Below are positions 6,081 through 11,421 of a DNA stretch of 11,421 nucleotides, one piece after another; within the stretch, counting starts at the first letter, position 1; each line of letters opens with the position of its first letter. The position numbers and the translations under genes were made by a program. Source of the DNA: Gemmatimonas phototrophica (GTDB lineage Bacteria > Gemmatimonadota > Gemmatimonadetes > Gemmatimonadales > Gemmatimonadaceae); the NCBI GenBank assembly GCA_945870175.1, contig CAMBRJ010000048.1:1-11421 (forward strand), in the 5' to 3' direction. The notes beneath the pieces are model-generated. The model was not told the origin of the DNA. It worked only from the letters and a program-made list of their open reading frames with translations, and did no database searches.

Positions 6081-6989
6081 ATGCAGGCAGCTGCCGCGAC
6101 CAGAACCACCGAAGCCCGCTCCAAAGGCTTTTTCCGTTCCTCCCCATCTACCGCCTTCGATCAATACCTTCACGATATTCAGAAGCTCCCCCTGATCACG
6201 GATGCAGCCGAAGAGCGTCGTCTCGCTCGGCTCGCCCAAAAGGGAGATGAGGCCGCCGCCGAGCGCCTCGTGACCGCGAACCTCCGGTTCGTGATCAGCT
6301 ACGTGAAGAAGTATCAAGGACACGGTCTCGATCTCTCCGAACTCGTCGCCATCGGCAACGAGGGCCTCCTCAAGGCGGTCCGCAAGTTTGATCCCGATCA
6401 GGGCGTCAAGTTCATCTCCTACGCGGTCTGGTGGGTCCGTCAGGCCGTCCTCAAGGCACTCGCCGAACAGACGCGCAGCGTCCGGATCCCGCTCAACCAG
6501 AACTCCCAGCTCATCCGCATGGCCCGCGGAGAGATGGTCCTCAATCAGGTGCTCAATCGCGAGCCCACTGATGCGGAGATGGCCAAGCTCCTCCAGGAGC
6601 CCATCGAGCAGATCCGCAACGCCCGCCAGATCACCAGCACCGAAGTCTCCCTCGACGCCCCCATCGATCGGCAGGATCGCGAAGCGTCCACCCTCGGCGA
6701 ACGTTTCGCCGGCGAGACGCACACCGACATCGAAGAAGGCACCGACTTCCGCCTCATGCGGGAGTTCATCGATCGCGTCTTCCGGAAGTACCTCACCCCG
6801 CGCGAACGCAAAATCCTGTATCTGTACTACGGGCTCGACGAAGGGGCAGAAGCCATGACCCTCGAGCGCATTGGCGCCCTCATGGGGGTCACGCGTGAGC
6901 GAATCCGGCAGATCCGCGAACGGGCCTTCGAAAAGCTGCGCGAGTCGCCCGATGGCAGTGCGCTGTCCGGATTCTGGGGAGCAGCCTGA
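6081..6989 (+). CDS. RNA polymerase sigma-70 factor, RpoD/SigA-like, lacking region 1.1
   Basis: The 302-residue factor directs RNA polymerase to promoters. Region 1.2 starts at about 25 (FDQYLHDIQKLPLIT). Region 2 follows at 62-135, with NLRFVISYVKKYQ (core binding) and FISYAVWWVRQAVLKALAEQ (111-130; -10 recognition and melting). Region 3 is at about 140-215 and region 4 at 225-290, with the -35-binding helix-turn-helix MTLERIGALMGVTRERIRQIRERA at 259-282. There is no acidic region 1.1; only about 24 Ser/Thr/Ala-rich residues precede region 1.2. Such short factors are the primary sigma in some phyla (for example Bacteroidota) and alternative group-2 factors in others, so I call it RpoD/SigA-like without deciding. 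ATG 6081 has GAGGG only 3 nt upstream, a rather tight spacing. It has its own promoter and is followed by a strong hairpin terminator. Confidence 0.93.
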   Translation: MQAAAATRTTEARSKGFFRSSPSTAFDQYLHDIQKLPLITDAAEERRLARLAQKGDEAAAERLVTANLRFVISYVKKYQGHGLDLSELVAIGNEGLLKAVRKFDPDQGVKFISYAVWWVRQAVLKALAEQTRSVRIPLNQNSQLIRMARGEMVLNQVLNREPTDAEMAKLLQEPIEQIRNARQITSTEVSLDAPIDRQDREASTLGERFAGETHTDIEEGTDFRLMREFIDRVFRKYLTPRERKILYLYYGLDEGAEAMTLERIGALMGVTRERIRQIRERAFEKLRESPDGSALSGFWGAA

Positions 6990-7011
6990 GGCCGCGTTCA
7001 CCATCGGATGT

Positions 7012-7033
7012 TCGTTCGGGAATTCCCGAACGA
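7012..7033. repeat. Perfect 22-bp palindrome after the sigma factor gene
   Basis: TCGTTCGGG (7012-7020), AATT, and CCCGAACGA (7025-7033) form a perfect palindrome, 22 nt after the sigma gene stop. In RNA it gives a 9-bp stem with an AAUU loop. No T-tract follows. It may be a dyad operator or an RNA 3'-end structure. Confidence 0.8.
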
Positions 7034-7066
7034 GACCTTCCGCGCTAGTTGTTCACAGTGGTGTTT

Positions 7067-7107
7067 GAACGGGTGTTCGTGCAACTACGAACACCCGTTC
7101 GCGTTTT
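7067..7107 (+). terminator. Intrinsic terminator between sigma factor and response regulator
   Basis: GAACGGGTGTTCGT (7067-7080) and its exact complement (7087-7100) make a 14-bp perfect stem with a GCAACT loop, followed by GCG and TTTT (7104-7107). It most likely ends the sigma factor message. It sits only 8 nt before the ATG at 7116. Confidence 0.75.
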
Positions 7108-7115
7108 CCCTTCCG

Positions 7116-7514
7116 ATGGTTCTGGAGCGTCAGTTGCCCCGCGTACTGATCGTTGACGACGAGCCAGGCATCCGCTTCGCATTGAAGCGCTGGTTTGCGC
7201 GTCAGCACTGGACGGTCTCCGAAGCCAGTGATGGCCAGACGGCGATAACCGAACTCCTGGCCAGCGACGACGCGAGCGACAGCCGCGTCGACCTCGTCAT
7301 CTGCGATCTGCACCTTCCGGTCGTCTCTGGGGAGGAGGTGCTGCGCACCCTGCAGTCCAGCCGCCCAGCGCTCGCCGCACGTGTCATCCTGTTCACCGGC
7401 GATGCCGTTTCTGACGCCATCCCGGGCACCGCGCTCGCCAGCCATCCGCACGTGCTGCAGAAGCCGTTCGAGCTCGCGACGCTGAAAGCGCTCGTGGCAT
7501 CCATCGTGCCGTAG
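7116..7514 (+). CDS. Single-domain response regulator (CheY-like receiver)
   Basis: The 132-residue product is a receiver domain with no output domain. Numbering from ATG 7116, the acidic pair is D14-D15 in VLIVDDEPGIR, the phosphoacceptor is D64 in VICDLHLPVVSG, the switch Thr is T94 in ILFTGD, and the conserved Lys is K116 in LQKPFE. The whole fold is present, so it should be phosphorylated by a histidine kinase encoded elsewhere and act by protein contact. The start is uncertain: ATG 7116 has no Shine-Dalgarno, while the in-frame TTG at 7134 (giving a start just before PRVLIVDDE) has GGAG at 7124-7127, 6 nt upstream. Further upstream in-frame starts run through the terminator hairpin and are unlikely. 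It lies between the sigma factor and glcDEF with no evident functional link to either. Confidence 0.88.
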   Translation: MVLERQLPRVLIVDDEPGIRFALKRWFARQHWTVSEASDGQTAITELLASDDASDSRVDLVICDLHLPVVSGEEVLRTLQSSRPALAARVILFTGDAVSDAIPGTALASHPHVLQKPFELATLKALVASIVP

Positions 7515-7564
7515 TTCGCGGCACCTTCCGCTCGCGCTTACCGTGGGTTGGCCGTTCCCGTCGC

Positions 7565-7575
7565 TATCTTGCGGC
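7565..7575 (+). promoter_or_regulatory. Putative -10 element directly before glcD
   Basis: TATCTT at 7565-7570 is followed by GCGGC and the ATG at 7576. The same hexamer lies at the same place before the reductase gene. No Shine-Dalgarno is present, and no correctly spaced -35 is seen. Confidence 0.5.
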
Positions 7576-9009
7576 ATGCGCGACGCACTGCTTGCCACGC
7601 TCTCCGCTATCGTCGGCCCGCGCTGGGTGAAATCCCGCGCGCCGGAACTCGTCGCGTATGACGCCGACGGGCTTCCGGGGTACCGCGCGCTTCCCAAACT
7701 CGCCGTCTTTCCGGGCACCCGCGACGAAGTGGTCGCCGTGGTCCGCGCGCTCGCCACGGCCGGCGTGTCGTTCGTGCCTCGCGGCGCCGGCACCGGCCTC
7801 TCCGGCGGCGCACTGGCCGACGATATCGTGCTGCTCGGCCTCAACCGCCTCACGCAGATTCTCCACGTCGATCCGGTCAATCGCATCGCCGTGGTGGAGC
7901 CTGGTGTCGTCAATGCCAAGCTCTCACGCGCGGTCGCTAAACATGGGCTGCAGTACGCCCCCGATCCGTCCAGTCAGAGCGTGTGTACGATCGGCGGCAA
8001 CGTCGCCGAAAATGCCGGCGGACCGCACTGCCTCAAGTACGGCGTCACGCTCAATCACGTCGTGGCCTGCGACGTCGTGCTCCCCGACGGCACCTGCACG
8101 CAACTGGGCGACGCCTTCGGCGAATCGGACGGCTTCGACTTGCTCGGTCTCTTCGTGGGCAGCGAAGGATGCTTCGGTGTGGCCACGGAAATCACGGTGC
8201 GCCTCGTGCCGTTGCCCGACACGGTGTACACCCTGCTCGCCGATTTCCCGAGCGTCAACGCCGCCGCCCGCGCCGTGTCGCGTATCGTCGCCACCGGCAT
8301 CGTGCCCGCGGCACTCGAGATGATGGACAACGCCACCATCCGCGCCGTCGAGGCGTCCATCTACGCCGCCGGCTATCCCATCGACGCGGCGGCCGTCCTG
8401 CTCTGCGAAGTGGACGGCATGGCCGATGGACTCGACGAAGACGTGGCCATCATCACGCAGTGCTGCATGGAGGCAGGCGCGCGCGACGTGCTCGTGGCCA
8501 CCACCGACGCCGACCGCACGCGCCTGTGGCAAGGACGCAAAAAAGCGTTCGGCGCCATGGGACGCATCGCCCCGTCACTAGTCGTGCAGGACGCCGTCGT
8601 CCCGCGCACCCGGTTGCCCGACGTGCTCGAAACGATCCACGAAATCGCCACCCGACACGGCGTCCAGGTGTGCAACGTATTCCACGCCGGCGACGGCAAC
8701 CTGCACCCCAACATTCCCTACGACGCCAACGACGCCGACGCCTCCGCGCGCGTGCACGCCGCGATGTCGGAGATCATGCTCGCCTGCATCGCCGCCGGCG
8801 GCACCATCACCGGCGAACACGGCGTGGGGCTCGACAAGCTCCCCTACATGGAAAGCCTGTTCACCGCCGAATCGCTGTCCGCGATGTGCAGCATCCGCGA
8901 CGTGTTCGACCCGGCGCGGCGCGCAAATCCGGGCAAGGTCGTGCCGGTCCACAGCTGCAAAGAATGGCGCCACGGTCGCAACCGTGGCCACGGGGGCGAA
9001 CGTGGGTAA
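7576..9009 (+). CDS. glcD: FAD-binding 2-hydroxyacid (glycolate) oxidase, GlcD-type subunit
   Basis: The 477-residue protein is the FAD-containing catalytic subunit of a GlcDEF-type enzyme that oxidises glycolate (or a related 2-hydroxyacid such as D-lactate) to the 2-oxo acid. The FAD-binding domain of the vanillyl-alcohol-oxidase superfamily has VPRGAGTGLSGGA (67-79), PDPSSQSVCTIGGNVAEN (129-146) and GSEGCFGVATEITVRL (195-210). The C-terminal FAD-linked oxidase domain has HAGDGNLHPN (370-379) and GEHGVGLDK (413-421). Length is close to E. coli GlcD. ATG 7576 is preferred over the in-frame GTG at 7543, which adds 11 residues unlike family members. The extreme C-terminus (about 458-477) is a Gly/Arg/His-rich tail whose DNA contains a perfect 8-bp hairpin (8969-8988). 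The gene is followed, after an unusual 177-bp gap, by glcE and glcF. Exact substrate cannot be read from sequence. Confidence 0.93.
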   Translation: MRDALLATLSAIVGPRWVKSRAPELVAYDADGLPGYRALPKLAVFPGTRDEVVAVVRALATAGVSFVPRGAGTGLSGGALADDIVLLGLNRLTQILHVDPVNRIAVVEPGVVNAKLSRAVAKHGLQYAPDPSSQSVCTIGGNVAENAGGPHCLKYGVTLNHVVACDVVLPDGTCTQLGDAFGESDGFDLLGLFVGSEGCFGVATEITVRLVPLPDTVYTLLADFPSVNAAARAVSRIVATGIVPAALEMMDNATIRAVEASIYAAGYPIDAAAVLLCEVDGMADGLDEDVAIITQCCMEAGARDVLVATTDADRTRLWQGRKKAFGAMGRIAPSLVVQDAVVPRTRLPDVLETIHEIATRHGVQVCNVFHAGDGNLHPNIPYDANDADASARVHAAMSEIMLACIAAGGTITGEHGVGLDKLPYMESLFTAESLSAMCSIRDVFDPARRANPGKVVPVHSCKEWRHGRNRGHGGERG

Positions 9010-9186
9010 TCACACCGGAAGCCATTTGGGTGCGAACATGTATTCGACGAGCGGAAGCGGTGCGTTCGGCACGATGCACACATTCTTGAATGTGCAATCC
9101 CCTCGCAGCGGTGATTCCCCCCGCCCCGCACACGTTGGCCCCCAAACAGCTTCCCTCGTGAAATCACACGGTAGCCACCGCGGCTA
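9010..9186 (+). other. Structured glcD-glcE spacer with a possible 49-residue reading frame
   Basis: This 177-bp gap is unusually long for an operon whose next junction overlaps. One frame is open through it: from ATG 9038 (MYSTSGSGAF...) to a TAA at 9185-9187 that overlaps the glcE ATG as TAATG, which would couple translation. Codon third positions are less GC-rich than in the neighbours, there is no Shine-Dalgarno, and the sequence resembles nothing I know, so coding is doubtful. Other marks: near-direct repeats AATCACACCGG (9008-9018) and AATCACACGG (9162-9171), a GTGATT (9111-9116) able to pair with either, and a small hairpin (TAGCC 9172-9176 with GGCTA 9182-9186) touching the glcE start codon. 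Confidence 0.35.
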
Positions 9187-10308
9187 ATGGATACTTCCGA
9201 AGTTTCCGCCGCCATCCGAAGCGCGATCGCCAGCCCCACCGTGGTCCGGGCGGTCGGCTCCGGCACGTGGCTGCACGGTGGCCCCGTGGTAAACGATGCC
9301 GCCGCTTCCGTGGTGCGTCCCCGCGGTGGCGTCATCGAGTACACGCCCGGCGACCTCGTGATCAGCGTCCACGCCGGTACCACACTCGAAGAACTTTCAG
9401 CGACGTGTGCCGCCAGTGGCCAGATGCTGGCCATCGCCCCGTATGGATCACCGCAGTCCACCATCGGTGCCGTGGTCGCGACGGCATCAGCGGCGCCGCT
9501 GGCGTACGAGGATTTCACCATTCGCGATCTCGTGCTCGGACTCACGGCCGTCACCGGAACCGGCGATGTGGTGCGCCTGGGCGGCAAGGTGGTGAAGAAC
9601 GTCGCGGGCTTCGATCTCGTGCGGCTCAACACCGGCGCTTTCGGCACGCTCGGCATCATCACCGAGGTCAACGTGCGACTGCACGCCAAGCCGATCATGG
9701 ATCATGTCGTCACCGGCACCCTCGTCGACGCGCCCAATGCCTGGGTGCTGCGTCTCGTCGAGAATCGTGCGCCGCTTCCCATGCTGGTGCGACTCGCGCC
9801 GGGCGAACCGGCGCAGCTCTTCGCGCGATGCACCGGCAACGACGCCCGCGCGTCGGCGTTACGCGGCATCGTGCAGTCGTACGGCGCGCGCAACGCCTTT
9901 ACGCTTGGCTCCTCCGACACCAGCAACGCGAGCGAGCCGGAGTCGCCGGTCGCGATGCTGCGGCACGTTCCCGAGCAGGCGCTCGTCCTGCGTGCGCGCA
10001 CAAGGCCGTCCGATGGCGCGTCGCTCATCGATGCAGCACGCGTCGCGTTTCCCGACGCCACGCTGCTCTTTCATCCAGCTCGCGGCTCCCTTCGCATCAC
10101 GACCATGCACACCGACCACGCCGATGCCCGCATCGCCGGCTTCGTGGCCTCGGCACCACCATCGATGCCGTTCTCAGTCGTGGTGGAACAGGGCGCGTCG
10201 CCGATCGCACCGTCCAGCGCCCTCGATCTATCGGTGAAGCGCACCTTCGATCCTCATGGCATTCTGAACCGGCGACGCCCGGAGTATCGCGACATGGCAG
10301 TCGTATGA
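9187..10308 (+). CDS. glcE: Glycolate oxidase, GlcE-type FAD-binding subunit
   Basis: The 373-residue protein is the second FAD-fold subunit of the GlcDEF complex. It resembles the FAD-binding half of GlcD but lacks the second catalytic domain. Visible marks are RAVGSGTWLHGG (21-32, the phosphate-binding loop region), the EYTPGDLVISVHAGTTLEEL segment (51-70), GSPQSTIGAVVAT (87-99) and GGKVVKNVAGFDLVRLNTGAFGTLG (132-156). The last of these is very characteristic of GlcE. The family is about 350 residues, so length fits. ATG 9187 is the natural first start; no Shine-Dalgarno precedes it and a small hairpin abuts it, so initiation may rely on coupling to the upstream frame ending at 9187. The stop overlaps the glcF start (ATGA). 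Confidence 0.92.
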   Translation: MDTSEVSAAIRSAIASPTVVRAVGSGTWLHGGPVVNDAAASVVRPRGGVIEYTPGDLVISVHAGTTLEELSATCAASGQMLAIAPYGSPQSTIGAVVATASAAPLAYEDFTIRDLVLGLTAVTGTGDVVRLGGKVVKNVAGFDLVRLNTGAFGTLGIITEVNVRLHAKPIMDHVVTGTLVDAPNAWVLRLVENRAPLPMLVRLAPGEPAQLFARCTGNDARASALRGIVQSYGARNAFTLGSSDTSNASEPESPVAMLRHVPEQALVLRARTRPSDGASLIDAARVAFPDATLLFHPARGSLRITTMHTDHADARIAGFVASAPPSMPFSVVVEQGASPIAPSSALDLSVKRTFDPHGILNRRRPEYRDMAVV

Positions 10309-11421
10309 GCAGCGTGATGAATAGCGTGGCGGACGCACCCAAGTGCGCACTGCCCGGCACACCCTTGGCGCTTGCCAGCAAGGGCCTCGATGCCTGTGTG
10401 CACTGCGGCTTCTGCCTGCAGGCCTGTCCCACGTACGTGAATCTCGAAGACGAGAACGACTCGCCGCGTGGCCGGCTCGTGCTCATGCGTCGCATGCTCG
10501 AAGGCGATATCCCGCTCGATGATCCCACCACGGCGCAGCATATCGACCGGTGCCTCGGGTGTCGCGCCTGTGAGACGGCCTGTCCGTCGGGCGTACCGTA
10601 CGGCGACTTACTCGAAGCCACACGCGCCACCATGGCCCCTGTGCGCGGCATGCCGTTCGTGGCCCGCGCGGTGCTCGCCGTCTTCAAGTATCCGCTGCTG
10701 CTGCGCACCGCGCTGCTCGGCGCGCGCCTCTTCCGCGCCACGCGGCTGCCGCATCTGCTCGCACCGCTGCTGCCGGCGCGACTCGCCTTTCCGATGGCGA
10801 TGATCGCGTCCACAACGCCAGCCAACCTGCGGGCACGTGCCGTACGCACGACATCGAGCCACACACCCGTATTGCCGTCATCGACGCCCGCCACCACGGC
10901 AACCTGTCTCACCGGCTGCGTGATGTCAGGACTCTTTTCGCACGTGAACGACGCGACCGAGCGTGTGCTGGCGCACAACGGCTTCGCGCTGCGCACCACA
11001 CGCGCGCAAGGCTGCTGCGGCGCACTGCATGCGCATGCCGGCGATCTTGATAGTGCGCGCGCACTGGCGCGCATCAACGTTGCCGCCTTCGAGCAGTCGG
11101 GCGCTGATGTCATCGCCGTGAACTCCGCCGGCTGCGGCGCGATGCTCAAACAGTACGGTCACCTGCTGCACGATGATCCCGCGTGGGCGGCGCGGGCCGA
11201 GCGCGTGAGCGCGCGCACGCGTGACATTTCGGAGCTGCTGGCCACCGTGGGACCGATTGCCGGCACGGCATCGGTGGCGTTGCGGGTCACGCACGATCCG
11301 CCGTGCCACCAGATGCACGCGCAGCGCGTCGTCTCGCCGCCGCTCGCAGTGTTGCGCGCCATTCCCGGACTCTCGCACATTCCGCTCGAGGACGCCGATC
11401 AATGCTGCGGATCGGCCGGCA
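10305..11421 (+). CDS. glcF: Glycolate oxidase iron-sulfur subunit GlcF (3' end outside window)
   Basis: The visible 372 residues cover most of the protein (E. coli GlcF is 407). It carries electrons from the FAD subunits towards the quinone pool at the membrane. Two ferredoxin-type 4Fe-4S motifs are complete: C31-x2-C34-x2-C37-x3-C41 and C83-x2-C86-x2-C89-x3-C93, the last Cys of each followed by Pro. Two cysteine-rich CCG domains follow: the first has C201/C205, the pair C237-C238 in QGCCGALHAHAGD, and SAGCG at 274-278; the second begins with HDPPCHQ (330-336) and reaches CCGSAG at 367-372, where the window ends. ATG 10305 overlaps the glcE stop by four bases (ATGA), so the two are translationally coupled. 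A second ATG at 10317 is possible. No frameshift or missing cysteine is seen in the part present. Confidence 0.94.
   Translation, partial: MSSVMNSVADAPKCALPGTPLALASKGLDACVHCGFCLQACPTYVNLEDENDSPRGRLVLMRRMLEGDIPLDDPTTAQHIDRCLGCRACETACPSGVPYGDLLEATRATMAPVRGMPFVARAVLAVFKYPLLLRTALLGARLFRATRLPHLLAPLLPARLAFPMAMIASTTPANLRARAVRTTSSHTPVLPSSTPATTATCLTGCVMSGLFSHVNDATERVLAHNGFALRTTRAQGCCGALHAHAGDLDSARALARINVAAFEQSGADVIAVNSAGCGAMLKQYGHLLHDDPAWAARAERVSARTRDISELLATVGPIAGTASVALRVTHDPPCHQMHAQRVVSPPLAVLRAIPGLSHIPLEDADQCCGSAG

Noticed and set aside
5829..7004. Long minus-strand open frame of about 391 codons across the sigma factor gene
   Set aside because: It is the antisense shadow of an unmistakable sigma-70 gene in GC-rich DNA, and its product resembles no family.
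7008..7115. N-terminal extension of the response regulator from ATG 7008
   Set aside because: The 36 extra codons read through the palindrome and the terminator hairpin and do not resemble a receiver N-terminus.
8969..8988. Perfect 8-bp hairpin at the 3' end of glcD as a terminator
   Set aside because: It lies inside the coding sequence, has no T-tract, and glcE and glcF clearly belong to the same complex downstream.

Overview
The window is high-GC bacterial chromosome with ten protein genes, all of ordinary bacterial families, and several structured intergenic stretches. The gene set (a short RpoD/SigA-type sigma factor without region 1.1, a glycolate-oxidase-type glcDEF cluster, a type-2 ferredoxin-NADP reductase), the base composition and the way genes start point to a Gemmatimonadota-like organism. 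This is an inference from general resemblance; no marker in the window proves it.

Layout. 29-424 (+): four-helix-bundle (23S rRNA IVP/S23 family) protein whose 3' end runs into a 15-16 bp tandem repeat (405-490). 508-1704 (-): soluble diguanylate cyclase with an inhibitory site. 1803-2720 (+): a lone DppB-type ABC permease. 2721-2978: spacer between convergent genes, holding a 47-bp-arm inverted repeat (2768-2926) with a GC-rich hairpin nested inside. 2979-4013 (-): YumC-type ferredoxin/flavodoxin-NADP reductase. 4133-5814 (+): a two-gene operon of PduO-type cobalamin adenosyltransferase and 3-dehydroquinate synthase, overlapping by one base. 5815-6080: spacer with two small hairpins and a recognisable promoter. 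6081-6989 (+): sigma-70 factor, followed by a perfect palindrome and a strong hairpin terminator. 7116-7514 (+): stand-alone receiver-domain response regulator. 7576 to the window end (+): glcD, glcE and glcF, three subunits of an FAD/Fe-S 2-hydroxyacid (glycolate) dehydrogenase; glcF is cut by the window edge.

How the genes work together. glcDEF clearly forms one enzyme complex and one transcription unit, although a 177-bp spacer separates glcD from glcE. The adenosyltransferase and aroB are translationally linked but serve different pathways (cobalamin activation and the shikimate pathway). The other genes are independent, mostly divergent or convergent, units of housekeeping or signalling function.

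The most interesting signal is genome-style rather than a new gene system. Five genes that head transcription units have a TATCTT-like -10 hexamer ending only 5-7 nt before the ATG and no Shine-Dalgarno sequence, which suggests leaderless mRNAs. The operon-internal aroB instead has a clear Shine-Dalgarno. I found no CRISPR array, tRNA, rRNA, transposase or phage gene, and no convincing new multi-gene system.
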